A stretch of DNA of 64,000 nucleotides. Origin: Numida meleagris (Eukaryota; Chordata; Aves; Galliformes; Numididae). The translations under genes were made by a program, and so were the position numbers. The DNA lies in the NCBI RefSeq assembly GCF_002078875.1, contig NC_034415.1, positions 17,643,331 to 17,707,330 of the forward strand, in the 5' to 3' direction. The notes under the pieces were generated by a model that saw only the letters and a list, made by a program, of their open reading frames with translations, was not told the DNA's origin and did not search any database. This document shows positions 26,801-40,300 of this stretch, in pieces. The first letter of the stretch is position 1; each line of letters starts with the position of its first letter.

Positions 26801-27262
26801 ATTCACCTTCATTTTGAAGCAAGGAGATAAATGCAGAGCTTTCAGGCTTCCAGGACATAGAAGCTGACATATGCTTTCTTCCTAGTAGAAAGCTTGCATT
26901 TCCAAAACAGGATGTTTGTTGTTCCCCAGTACCTCAGCACTGAGTACAAGGCAGTTACTGTTAAATAGTATTCTCCTTCTCTAGTAACTTAAATTATATT
27001 CATGCATTCAGAAGGTGCTTTTAATTTTTCTTTTTCATGACTTAAAAGCAGAAAACCTGCAAGTGCTTGAAACATTTGATTGCAGGTTGCTTAAAGAAGA
27101 CATTTTAAAGCAAAATCCTCTCTTACACAATGATCTTTACTTTCATTTTTGTTCTTGTGGAGACCTAACAAAGTAGAACATGGAAGAACTACTTCACCTC
27201 CAATTCCTACCAACGTCTGCAAATTACAATTTGCAAGGGAAGCAGTGCATTATGAACTTTCA

Positions 27263-27344
27263 TTATAGTTACAAGGCTATAGAAAACTGTTCCCCAGTTA
27301 TGGTTATAGTTACAAGGCTACAGAAAACTGTTCACCAGTTATGG
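27263..27344. repeat. 41-bp tandem duplication
   Basis: Two adjacent 41-bp units (27263-27303 and 27304-27344) begin TTATAGTTACAAGGCTA and end CCAGTTATGG. They differ at two positions (T/C and C/A). A third partial copy, TTATAG, follows at 27345. The low divergence points to a fairly recent local duplication. Confidence 0.93.
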
Positions 27345-27684
27345 TTATAGCTAATGCTATCATTGCCTACAGCGGACAAAAGAAATTTTTATATATCTAC
27401 TGTAAAAGAAGAGGCATCTCCTATTATCAGTAGCTTTTAGCACTGATGTGTCCATGTACAATGCAATTAAAGAAATAGCAGGAATTTATGTCAGGACTAG
27501 TGTTCAATTTTTTTCTTGTTTCTACATCTAAGAATATCAACTAAATTTATAAACATTACAGGATTCATTTTCAACATGGAATGTAGTTTTGATGATGCTG
27601 CTTTTACTACTGAAACTCTTTAGAGCATATAACAGCAAGCATCACTAGAACTTCTAGATGCCAAAATGAGTTCTGGATGAATTC

Positions 27685-27700
27685 TTTTTTTTTTTTTTTT
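27685..27700. repeat. T16 homopolymer
   Basis: Sixteen uninterrupted T; no retrocopy was recognised on either side. Confidence 0.9.
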
Positions 27701-30700
27701 GACACATTATTATTGTTATAGCACATTAGAGAAGTGGAGTCAACTCACCTTGCCTGTTATTTGTGACTTTTCAGTTCTTCCTTTACCACACAAATATTAC
27801 ATCTAAATAGCAGCATCTAACTCAAAGATATAAAAATTTAAGGACTTGGAAACAGTTTGGCTAAGTCAAAAGTTTGTGCTGAATAAGCAGAATATCTTTT
27901 CTTAGTCTAAAGAGGTCCTTAAAGACATCACTTTATTTCCCAGTGTTGATTTCTCTTACAAGAAAAACAGAGTAACTGCATGTGACTCCTTGCCAAATTC
28001 TCAGTTTTATATTTCCAGAAACAGGTTGTGCTAAATCTTGGCCACTTTCCTTGCATTTTGTAAGCCTCTCCTTGTCCTGTTTTTTTGTTGAAACTTCATT
28101 CTTCAAGCACATATGCCCATGAACAATTGGGGGTCAGAAGCTGGATCCTTTACAAGCTTACACTATGTTTATAGGAATCCCTGGGATGCTGGCTCATTGT
28201 TTACTTTCAGACTGAGAAAAACCCAAATAAATAGTCTTTTTAATTCCACTTGTGAAGTGGCATTAACAAGAAAACATCAAGGAACTAGGTTTTTGAAACT
28301 GTTCTAGCCCAAGTCCTCTGGTTGCTTACAAAAGGGAGAACTGTATTAATGAAGTTATTCTGCTTTGATTTTTTTTGTGTGTGTGACTAGTGACTTCAAC
28401 TTGATAGCTGCAGTGCAAGAGTCTCCGACACTTGCAGCATTTGTAAATGAACACTGCAGAAGAAAGCAGATCCTTTTCTCCTCCTTCCTGCTGTTGTTTG
28501 GCATTCTAAGGGTGTTACATAGCCAATTCTTCCACGCAGAATGTGCTAAAGAATAGTTTCAGTTTCCATTTAAATTATTCTTCTAAAACCTGTACAGGTG
28601 TTCCCTAGCTTAGAACGCCAAGTCCAGAAGTATTTGCAGGTTAGGCAGCGGAGCTCCACAAATGCCAGAAGTCTTTCCTTGCACATGGCAGCCAGCAGCA
28701 AGCCCACTTGAGGATTTCAGGGCTTTCAGGTTTCTAGTCAAGGCAACCCATGAAGTTCTTTTCATGAAAGTTGAAAATCTAGGTTCTCAGGGTGCTTCCT
28801 TATGGATAAGGACTTTAAGGCAACAAAATACCCTCAGTACAAAACCAGTGCCTATGTCCAGTGTTGGAAACTTTGATGTCTGCTTACCTTACAGGAATTT
28901 TGGCATCATGCATATTTTTCCAGGCATGACTTCATTAAGTGATATGAGCTTTTTCAAAGCAGGTGCTTCCCAGCTTCATAGCTGGGCAGGTTGAGCAGGT
29001 TAGTCTCTGAGAAGTCACTTGAGAGGGCAATAACAACACTTTCTCCAATTTTAACTGTCACCAAGAACATGTTGGGGGACCCAGTTTAAGACTTCCCTGA
29101 ATAAAAAAGTTCATATCTCTGACAGCAATCCAAAGAGAAGTTAATATCTTATCTAGACAGAGAATAACCTGAAACTACTGGATAAGAGCAGGAAAAGGTT
29201 GCCACAGGTATGGAAACAGTTTTACTTCTAAGTAAAGGGCCTAGACACTTCATCCCAGAAGAAGAACCAAGGTTGCAAACCCTATCTAGAAAATAACACC
29301 CAAGATCTGGATTACTTGTTGCAAGCTAGGACACAAGCATGCACCATCAAATGAGTGTCTAGGCACTTGCTAGTCACCTGATTTGACAAACATACCAACT
29401 GCTATCCTGTGACAAGTATTAATGAACATTATTTATCAGGATCTCCTCCTACGAATATTTTATTCTCAGAAGCATGCGTTCATTTCTGCAGTAGCATCAG
29501 ATCCTACAACATATTGGTAGCAGGGAAGAGATATAACATGCCACAGGCACACAGGCTATCAGACCAGCAGAATAACTAATCCAGCCCACAGTTTTTCCCC
29601 TTTCTTTCCTGTGAACCTTTCAAAGAGCAGGCTGGGAGGGTCTGGCAGGCAAGGCAGTCTATAGCGCTTAGGCCTGAGATATCTGTGACAGAGCAAGTCA
29701 TCTCAAAGCATGCACAAGTTCTTCTTCAGACGCCTTCTCATTTGCTAATATATTTGCTGTGTTGATTAAATAGTTAGGTAGCTATAACAGACACACTGTT
29801 ACCCCACATAGTCCTTCGACAGACACCCATGTGTAGGCAGGCAGAAATGAGTCATTCTGTACTGCATACTCAAGTCTAGGTCACTTTCCACCAGCATGAG
29901 AACATTTCTTGAACCTTTCAATACTCATATTTTACATGCGTTATATTCTTGTCAGATCTAACAGCTTTAGCATTGTCTGAGATTTAACTTTGTCTTGGAA
30001 CATTTTAGGTCCTTGAATTTCTCTGTCCTTGGCAACATTCATGAATTTTTCCAATGAGTATGTAATAATTAATTCAGGTTATGGTATTATACTTTCCTCA
30101 AGAAAGTACAATAAAATAACTAACCGACCATACTTGTAGAACCTTTCTAGAGACTTCACCAAAACCAAACTCACATGCCTTCAGTGAGATCTCAAAACAC
30201 ATGAATTTTACTAAGTAACATACATATTAAAGACTACTGTTGAGTGATTTTTGTAAAACATGGACACAAAATTCCTCAGCAATAATGCAAACACATTAGT
30301 AGGCATATATGGTATGGCTTTATAAAGAAAGAAGTCTTGTTTTTTTCTTAACATTCGAAACACATTACAATCACGATCTCATCCATTGCTTCAATGCTTG
30401 TTCACTTGTTTCTCCTATGGTTAGATATTACATGCAAGTTATAAGAAAATAATTAGTTGATAAACAGTATACTTTTTTTTTCTAGAAGAAAATAAGTCAG
30501 TGAGCACAGTATTTTTTCATGTAATTAATGCCCAATTGTATATTATCTTTACATTTGTTCATGCTAAGATTCCTTCTAAGAGAAATTATCTTACATGCTA
30601 AATTTCTGCAAACACTTCAATTAATAAGAATTGTATTAATTTTATAGCTTTGCCCAAAGAAAATCAGACAGAACTGTGTTCAACATTTCAATGTTTGAGT

Positions 30701-33399
30701 AACCTCCCACCCCCTTCATCTTAGCCCCCCCAGATTAATCTACTCTGCCAAATATTAACTACTGCAGATTTTTGGTACCTCTCAACAAGGAAATGACTCA
30801 ATAGTAAGATTTCTTGGAATTAGAAAGGGAAGGAGCAGTATTAAGGCTTTTTTTTTTGGCAGTATCATATCTTAACATCAACCATTTGGATCTTTAATCT
30901 AAAATAGAATGTGGCCTATGATTAAAAAAAATTGAGATCTCCACTTCCAGAGAGGATCTTGGTTCTACTGTTATCCTCTCCAAACATTATAATCAACCTG
31001 TAGTCTCAATAAGAAATCTATTGACCCTGGAGAATGTTATCATTAAAATGGATGGTGAGAAGAGAAAAAACTTCTTGTCTTTAATTACACTTATGCAAAA
31101 TGTTTACAGGCCAAACAGAAGTCATACTTGTCTGTTTCTTATCAGATTGTTTCTAAGGAAGAAGCTAGAAATATTTGTTTGGCAACCACTTATTTTGTAA
31201 TGAGGTCAATATGTTCATTTCATTTGTTTTTCTTCAAGTAATACTTAGTCCCACACCTTCAGCTAAAGGACAAAGACTGCTATTGCACAGTATTAGCAAG
31301 AAGCTTATGAAAATATAGAACAGAGGTTGCTTAACATGATAATAATGAACAAAAGCATTTTACAATGTTGAAAACTAGATGTTTTTAGATAATGTTCAGT
31401 GTTTGATTTCAGTAAAGACATTTTGCAAGTATGTATTAACTACTTGTCATAGTTGCTTTTGGAATCACTGCTATTTTTTCTGCCATTTTTTGTATGCTAT
31501 GTACAGTAGAAAACAGCTAGTATTGTTTCTCTACATTTACAGTCACAGCAATTTGGGAAAACTGGTTTGCACATCTGCCTTTGTTTCATACATACAAACT
31601 CCCATGATCAAGACCTCAAGTTGTTCTCCTCCCTCAGTGGTGGAAGGACAGTAACCTTCCTATTATGTGTATTCTTGCTGTAGAGTTCAATTTTCTCTGC
31701 ATAAATGACATTCAACAAATTTTATGTCTATCTAGCAAGACATTACCTTGGAGATACCACAGTGTGATAAATGCATTACTGGTCAGTAGTGACTGGATAA
31801 AACAGATATTGTTAGGCAGGATTTTAGATGTAATGTATATGGGACAACAGGGAAACCAAAACCAGCTCAAAAGACTCTCCTTTCCTTGAGCATCAGGTGT
31901 CAACCTCAGTATGATTATAATGGGAACTATTTTCTGCTTGTGACTGAATAATAGAAATAGCCCTTCCCTTATTCAGGGTTCTTTCATCTTTTTAGATAAA
32001 GTTCTTTATATACTGTAGATGACAATTAGTCCTTCACATCCACCTACTGCTGACAAGCAGCCAGCCTCTGGGATGCCAGTGAAGAGTGCCAGCAGTGCCA
32101 CATAGCAGGCTCCAGAAAGAGAAGTAAAACAAGAATTAATCCAGCTGAAACTGCAGGGGAACAGCAGAAAGGACAACATAATGACCCAGAATGGAAGTCA
32201 GCCAAGATGCCAGGGTTAACAGTCATGCAAGAAGCTGAGCAACTGTTACAGTTTAGTTTTGTGTCTCATCAGCCACCATAATCTCAGCCAAAACAACGTT
32301 GCTGAGCCCTGGGCTGATGAACTGATTCAAATACTCCTCTTGCCTCTGCAAGAGGCAAGAAGTGTCATATATTAATTTGCCAACACCCCAACTGCAACAC
32401 TCAAGTCTCCATTGTTCTCCTTTCCAAGCCACGAACAACCCAGTTTACTTAATAGAGTATGACGAAGTTGCAAAGCAGTGAGACTAAAGAGACAGGCATT
32501 TGAGAGGATAATGATCTGTCAAGCAGGGCTGTGGCAAAAGGAATTTACATGAAGATTAATCAATGTTTACAGCTCTTCTCATTTGTGTGAGCAAAGCGCT
32601 TTTGTTACCTGCCACCAGTTCTGTGAATTTCAAGAAGAAAAAGAAAGGAGCATCACTTTTCAGCTGTGAGACGACAGTATTATTCTGTATCCTCCGAAAA
32701 CCTCAGTTTTAGTCGGTATAAATCCATATCTATTCCACCTCTGAGGGACCAAAGTTTAGCAGATACTAGATGCATCATTTACACATTGCTTGAAACTACT
32801 TGCATGTTATAAGTATATGTTAAACTGAAAAACACACACTAGCAGTTTCCCACCATGAGCTACCACAGCTGCCATGATTCATGGTGATTTGAGAATTAAG
32901 TAATCTTTTCTTTCAGATTATCTGTAATTTAAGAAAGGAAATGAGCGTCTTTTTAAGATGCAGCACACAATTAGAGGTGATATGACATAACACAGTGAGA
33001 TCTGTTCAAAGTATGACTTGAACTTCTTAATAAACTGAAAACTGCAACACAAGTTAAAAAAATCAGCTTATTGATTTCTTCATCATATTTACAAGAGCTA
33101 CTGTTGTGAAATATGAATTACAGCTTTCTGTACCAGTGTAAGTCTTTAGCCCCAGTGGGATCCATCCTAATGAGAACAAGTGGGTCAGTACTGCTAGCTT
33201 CATTTAGTCATTTCCCAATAAAGCTGATACATCATAGTCCCTGTCCAGTGAAAGTAACTCACAGTTATATCCTTGTCTCTGTCTTTCCTGGCCACAAGAG
33301 AGGCTAAACTGACCCTCTCCATCCTGCTGAACACGGAGCCTTAAAGCTCTTTTCCTTCCCTTCTACCAGGAGGTAGGCTCTGCCTTGGGAGCACTGCAC

Positions 33400-34160
33400 C
33401 ACATACCAGCCTTCGGGTGGAGCGCACTCAGAATAGCTCAATTACAGATAAAGTTACTCTGGATCTGCCCAACTTTCATTAAGACAGAAATCCCTCTTAG
33501 GACAAGCCAGAATGAAATGGGATGGATTTGGCACAGGTTTAAATAGGCGAGAATTATGCGTTGGCAATTTCTCTTTTCTTCTCTGGCTCACAGGGCTGCA
33601 GAGCCTAGTGAGGAAGGTGGTTTCCCAGTGCCCTCGGGGAATGCTGCTGCTGGAAGCCTCACTCAGCTGCCTCTCAGAGGAGCAGCCCCTTTACCCGCCT
33701 TTCCCATGATAAACTCCTCCACAAACACGGAGTCAGTGCAAAACAATGGCAAGTGACAGCGACTGAACTGTAAAAACACGCTGACAACTGATTAAGCAAA
33801 AATAAAACAAGACTCAAATAGCACTTCTGCATAATTCCCGATTTGCATAACCAAAAGGATGGCAAGCCTCCAGCCACCATTTGTTTCCTGCAGCAGCGAG
33901 AATGAAGTTGTTTGGAGCACTCCTCTGCCAAGGGGACTTCAGAACTCAGCAGGGCACAAGAGGGCCTGGGTGGCCTCTCACACACAGTCGACCTCAGAGG
34001 CAGCCAGGGCTTCTGCCATAGTCACTGGGGCTGGGCTGAGCAGTCCCTCAGCACATCCACAGGAACAAAAGCAGGCACAAGGCCACAGCAGCAGGCAGGG
34101 ATGGCACAGATTATCACAGATCTGAGTGGAAGACAAACTGCAGTGCACCAGCCATGGTCA
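33400..34160. promoter_or_regulatory. GC- and CpG-enriched patch, possible regulatory element or transcript start
   Basis: About a dozen CpG dinucleotides fall between 33414 and 33990, in a window where CpG is otherwise rare, and the segment 33570-34160 is visibly GC-richer than both flanks. A TTTAAATA box lies at about 33538-33545 upstream of the GC-rich part, and a perfect octamer ATTTGCAT (POU-type site) lies at 33841-33848. Several overlapping open frames of 65-103 codons exist on both strands, but none has recognisable protein features; they are explained by the lower stop-codon density of GC-rich DNA. No canonical CpG-island promoter can be shown by eye. Confidence 0.25.
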
Positions 34161-34361
34161 GCACTTCATCTATGAAATTACCTTTGCTAAAGCAAGAAGG
34201 CATCCCAAGGTGTAATAAAGCAAAAACTGATGTCTCTTGCTAGACAAAACTCAGTGAACCACTAACTGTGAGAGGAAGGGTTATTGAAATCATCTAATAC
34301 CACACAACTACCTCTAAAGCATCTCTAAATTTTGGGCAATTAATTGCCAGTCCTGCTCCTT

Positions 34362-34375
34362 AAAAAAAAAAAAAA
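34362..34375. repeat. A14 homopolymer
   Basis: Fourteen uninterrupted A, just downstream of the CpG-enriched patch. Confidence 0.9.
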
Positions 34376-37300
34376 CGAAACACTAAAAAAATAACAGAGG
34401 AGCACTTAATCATTTACCTTCACCGTGGTCTGGACTGTGCTTCTCTGCAGTCTTCAGCATCTCTTACACTCTTTAGTAAACTCATACCCAAACATACTCA
34501 GCAGTTCAGGAGGAGCTTCGCTTTACTAAGGGTTTGTCTCTGTGTTTACATTACAATTTCCAAATGATCCACTATGGAAATTAATGTTCCTTTAAATTAA
34601 GGTATTCCAGTGGGTTAATTTACTGAGTCATCAACGTCCCTACACCTAGACAACAGCAAACCAGTGCCAGCAAGGTAAATATTGTGGCACTACCGCAGCT
34701 AGTAGAAACTCTTGCTGTGAAGCTTGGAGTGTTGCAGCCTGGTTAATAAGACTTCGGTTGTAGCCACGCAGAGTTTAGTCTGATATTTTATTTGAAAGCA
34801 GAATTTTAACTGATAACATACCATGTCAATTAAGCTCAACTGAAATATGACCTTTTATAAAGGGTGGGGGTGCACACACTGTTCAGCCAAGCTTTCATTA
34901 AAGCTGCTTAGAACTCTTTAGGAAAACGGGGTTTAATAGAAAGCTATTGTTAAACTGATGGCCCTGTTTCCTATAAGAAAGCCGGGAAATGTTCCTGCTA
35001 ATATGGTAGAATGTGTCAGTTCCACAACAAAAAGTCTACATCAGGCCAGCTCCTGCTATTTCTACCATGGCAGCTACAGCAGAAGTGTTTTGTGAAGTCA
35101 GGACTGCTTGTCCTCCCTGTATCCTGTTCTCATTAACCCAGTTCTCCTAGACAATAATAGAAGGACACTTAAATGTTACCGTGGTCAGACCTGCCCTTGG
35201 TTTCATGCAGACTTTCAGGACCTCTTAATGCAGCCTAGCTCCCTTTTTGCATATCTTCTTCAGCCAGAAGAAATCTGTAGGATTCCTTTCCTTTTAGTTT
35301 TCTAAAATTTGATATGAGACAGACCTGGATAGAGATTTCCCACCTACCTGATACCTACTGTGCTGTAACAGAAATGGCATTGGACTACCTACTTCCTACC
35401 TGTACCTCTGCTTCGCTTTCCAGTTTCTGCATTTTCAGGATTTCTGCTAAAGTAATCTACTAAAGGACTAGGTCAGTGAAGTTCAATGCAGTATTGTTTG
35501 TTGACCCTTCTCTATCTGTTGTGGTTTATGTTCTTTATTTTCCTCTTTCCTTGTTTATATACTCCAACTCTTGCATCTGTATCTCCCTTTTCACAAAGGG
35601 CTGCCTCTCTCCACTCCTTGAGAGCTCCTCAAAACCAACCCTGCATTGTATAGCTAAGCATATCCCACCCTTTTCCTCAAAGTGTTTATACCACATCTTC
35701 CCTGTCTAGCTGATACTGTCAGCTTTGATGGCAGCAACAGCAATTTTTAAGAAATGTTTTCTCTGGGCTCACAAAAATAAATACGAAAAAAAGATAACTA
35801 TTCTCAAAATGAAGGGAGTGGGAGGAAAAGAGATGGAGGGAGAAGTAATGGCTGATGAAGCTCCTTGGGACTTCTAGTATCCTGATCATGACAGTTTCCA
35901 GGTCTCCAGAAGATTTCTTAGCCCTTCCATTGGTTGGTTCAATTCTTAGTCCAGCTGAGACAAAGAACATCAGAACCTCTGAAATAATTCAAATAAACCT
36001 ATGAAATAATGATGTGATGACTCACAGCTGGGCTAATGAAGATGTTTCCACGAGAGCCATGAGATATATCCAAGATTTCCTGTTTAAAGTTAGGCATGCA
36101 TGACCTGTATTTCCAAAGGGAGAGAGAAAGACAAGATGATCCAAAAGAACTGAAGAAAAGCATCTGAGCTCAAGAGAACTCCACCAAGTGCTTTAATGAG
36201 GTCTTCCAGTATCTGAAGGATGGCCACTAACAGAATGTGTACAAAGCAACAAAGCTGTGCCTTTAGCACACCTATTTAGTGAATAGATTTCCCCCTCCCC
36301 CCTCCAGATTTCTTACCTACATGCACATTCTCAGATCTGATTACCTATGCTGACACTTTGGTTTTCACATTTAATTAGCGTAAAATCTTTGGAGCCCTGC
36401 TTTCTTATCTCTATTATCCAAACTGTGGGACTGAAGCTGACAGCAGATCTCTTAACAGCCAAATAAGTATAACCAGTACAAATAATTAGAAGATTTCCAA
36501 CTTCTTCAAAAAGCAGAATTACTGAAAGAAATTTAAATTAATTTTCCTCCAAGGAAAACATTCTAAAGCCAGGAAAACATGTATTGTTAAGCAGAGTGAA
36601 TATCTAATTTGGAATAGAATTGTTTTAATTTGTTACTGAAAAAAAAATCAGATGAGATAAAAAAGTGAAATGACTGGAAATTCTTGATTTGATAAGTTAG
36701 TGTCTGTATAGAAGGAGTACTTCTTATTTTCTATTTACACATGCACAAACACTTATTCTACTGTCGCATCTTGCTTTGACTGAAGAAGATACATGATCCA
36801 TAATATAATTTTTTGTGGCTTGACATATCACATAGATGAATACTTTGATCTGCATTAGCTAACCCTGGAACACATTATTGAAAGTTACTGCTGACTTTGA
36901 TATTCTGCCTTTATATCTTCACCAAAGCCAGCACTAGCTTGAAGTTATTCATAGAATGCCCTTGTATAATGCAATAGATCATACATGAATTCAGCCTATA
37001 ATCATTTTAGAGGCAGTAATGACAAAAGAAGACTGTCCAGATCCTGGACTAATGTCTTTTTTTTTTTAAATAAAGAAAACTAGCATCCAGTGTTCATCCT
37101 CTCACTGCTAAAACAGCCATGGAATAAATCACAGAAAGCTGCAGCCTGGCTGTATCTGTAGTGGCATGCATTTACTGATCAGGGACAAAAATTTGAATCT
37201 GAATGTATTCTAGTGCTATTAGTTAAACTTTCAATGAAGCAGCAAAATGCAACTCCAATTTTGTTGATCATTTAGGCACTATAGTATCATAGTGAAGTGG

Positions 37301-40300
37301 TCTAGTCTTTAGTCTAAAAGGGAAGTGAAGATACAGAACCTGGTAAGTTACTCTCTACAGCTCTTAATACCCATCCAAGTCCTCAAAAAGAAGCTCCCCA
37401 CACCTCCACGGCCATTGCATCTTCACAAACATCAATCATACCATCAGTCCTGGACTAAGACAAAGCGAGTACAGCTTAAGTCCAGCTCCAACACTGCTTT
37501 ACCCTGAGAATACCAGAAGTGGTTTAGTTCACAGAATAACTCTTTTATAAAGATATGAAGAAATAAAATAGTAATATCAAGCAAACACTGTCTCTGCTTG
37601 TAAGAAGGATTGCACATACAATATAGAATTTTAACTCTGAGTACAGATACCAGAATATTAATGATATGCAAAGTTAAATTGATCTCAGTAACTTCATAAG
37701 AATTAAAATGTAGGGCAAACAGGACAAGTCTTAAAAGTGTTATTTGGTAAGACCATAACCTCCCAATCCATCCAGAACAAACACATTCACAGCAGACAGT
37801 GAAAGGGGTAGAAAATACATACTCTTTTTCTTCCAGATGTCTCAGAGAAGAAAATAATGAGGCATAGGAAGACAGATTTATGTTGTTTCATGAAAGCAGT
37901 GTTCTCTTTCTGCCTCCCTTATATTTCCTTTACTTCTAAGAAAAAAAAAGTCACTGAAGATGAGGCAAAAGGTTGCTCACTAGATACACAATCAAGGAAC
38001 TCACTTTTACTCCTGCCTTTTGCATTTTTTATTTATTTGTCTCTCCATGCCTCAGTTTCCTCAACTATGAAGAAGGATTAAGTCTTGCAAAGTTGTTTAA
38101 CATTCAGGGAATGTAAGTTGTTACTATATTAACAAGTGGAGCAAAGTCAGTGAATTTTGACCTTTTAGTCTACATCTGAATACAAAAAAGGACAATTGTT
38201 TATTTGAGAACGGCAACTTTGTACTTTTATCATCACAATAAAAATACAGAAGCAAAGCCTACCTTTGATTCTTGTGTGGTATTACAATCCCTTGTTACTG
38301 ATAGTATTTTTCAATGCTAAGAGCCTGTTGGCTAACTTATGTTTCCTCTGGGTACGTTCCCATATTCTTCTCCTCTTTAGGAGGCAGGCTCTTGTTGCTG
38401 CTCAGATATGTATCCCACATCTTGTAATCATTAATGTCCTCGGGGGAAAAGGAGGGGGCAAGAGGACATTGTTTCAAAGTATGTTTCTGCCCAATTCATT
38501 TTGGCTTAATTTGCAGACCAAAGCAGAGCTCTATCGAAGCACGTCCTTCCTCAGTCATTCATCATGCTGCCCCTTCCCCCATCCTCATTGCTGAGCAGAT
38601 ACATTAAGCAGTAATAATGCTGCTTTGGATAGATTAGGAAACTGATGAGCAGAAAAACTACTAGTTTTGTTTAGATTTGGAAACTTTCTTAATTCTTACA
38701 AACATGAGTGGACTGTCAACACAAAGGTAACAGCAAAATTATTAATTTACTCCTTTGCACTGCAGCTAGGTGTTCAGGAAGAGAATAACCCACTACTGTC
38801 ATCAAAGAGAAGGCAAAAAATCTAATCCAAGGCTTCCCAAAAGGGGAAGGAGTGGTAAGGGGGCGGGGGAGGGAATGTCGTAAGGATTATTTCCTTTAGA
38901 GGAAAAAGAAGAAAAAAACAACTTTCCATTCCTAGAATGAGGAGATAGGGTAATTGACGACCAGTCCAGCTGTAGTAAGGGTAACAGAGAGTAGCTCTTT
39001 TCCCACAGCCCAGACCATGTTTTAAGTGACAAGTCTAAAGAGACAAGTATTTTCTAAGGACTCTGGAACAGACAAAACAGCAGCAAGGTCTTGGCTTGTT
39101 TTGCTGCCTCTGCCACCTAACCAAGCACCTAGTTTGACTTCCTGCCTCTGGCCCCAGGAGGAATAGTAGAAAGGGCTAGGGGAGTGGCTGGTTACAATTT
39201 TCTTGGCTGGTACTGAAATATACAACAGGAAAATTTCAGAGAAGTGTGCAGCTACCAGAAACAGGGCACTAACCTGTGTGGAGTTACACAAGAGGGGCTT
39301 CTGCATCAAACATATTAGTTATTCCCCCCTATTTACTTTTGGTTACATATATCCATAGAAGTCACTGCATCCTTCTCATTAAGCAAAAAGATAAAACTGT
39401 CACTTATTTACTATTTCCAAACTTACTGCTTAAAGACAACAAGCCAAGCTTCCTCTCCACACCAAAAACCAATGCACAGCAAAGGTCAAAATTTCCTGTT
39501 GAAATGGGCCTCTGTGCTTGTTTGCCAATGAATAGGCATTTTAGTTTCTGTTGTATTATGTGTTTACCCCAGTAACATGAAATATAATCAATAAATAAAC
39601 CAGAGGGAAAAATTAGTCCTTTAAATTAAACCAGAAAGATTTTACTGATTGCCTATGCACTGCGTCACAGGAAACAGGCAACTACTTTCAGAACATGACT
39701 ACTCTGAACATGTAGCTATTAAAACTGATTTTATTTCCTCTCTGCATTTTACTACTCAAGTGCATTTTAGAGAGACTGACAATCAATTCTTGCATCTTAC
39801 CCCAGAAGATCTTTAGAAACTAACTGTATGCTTCCCATAAAATGTCTTGAATGTTTCTCTGTATGACTTAAAGTTTCTGATAAAAATCACAGTAATTATG
39901 AAAGACAACAGGTCTGCATTTCTCTAAATATGATCTGAACTCCTGTTAATTTGAGGAATCTCCCGCACTGTTTCTATGTTCACTGCTTGTGCCAGATGCA
40001 CACTATACAGAAACTTGCTAGCGCTGGACTGTGCTGACTACAAACTCTGAGCAAAACAAAGCAATAGCATTGTGGAACTGCGTTACTGCCTGTTTTTGCT
40101 ACTCCCAATGAAAAACACTAGCTGGCACTATCTGGTACTACTAACGCAGGATACAGACAGCTGCCCAACCCCCATTCCTTTTTTCCTCCTGCTGTTATGC
40201 TACACCTATCTGTATATCATCAAGTGTTTTGGACATTTAATGAGATTTGTGCCAGACTATGTTTCTTGGCTTGAATGGTTAGCTTCCTTTCCAGAATATA

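Larger units (their letters stand above)
23873..33399. other. Non-coding AT-rich sequence, no gene recognised
   Basis: It contains the 41-bp tandem duplication and a T16 tract listed separately. The best open stretch is 28614-28994 (plus, about 126 codons, ATG at 28662), preceded by an acceptor-like CCCTAGCTTAG, but it lacks a good donor and recognisable motifs. A local inverted repeat (CACCATGA with TCATGGTG) lies near 32850-32885. Confidence 0.55.

Noticed and set aside
35848..35892. C/D-box snoRNA-like TGATGA...CTGA
   Set aside because: The C box lacks the leading purine and no terminal stem closes the element.
38859..38873. GC-box promoter
   Set aside because: A single Sp1-like motif without a CpG-rich context, an open frame or other core-promoter elements.
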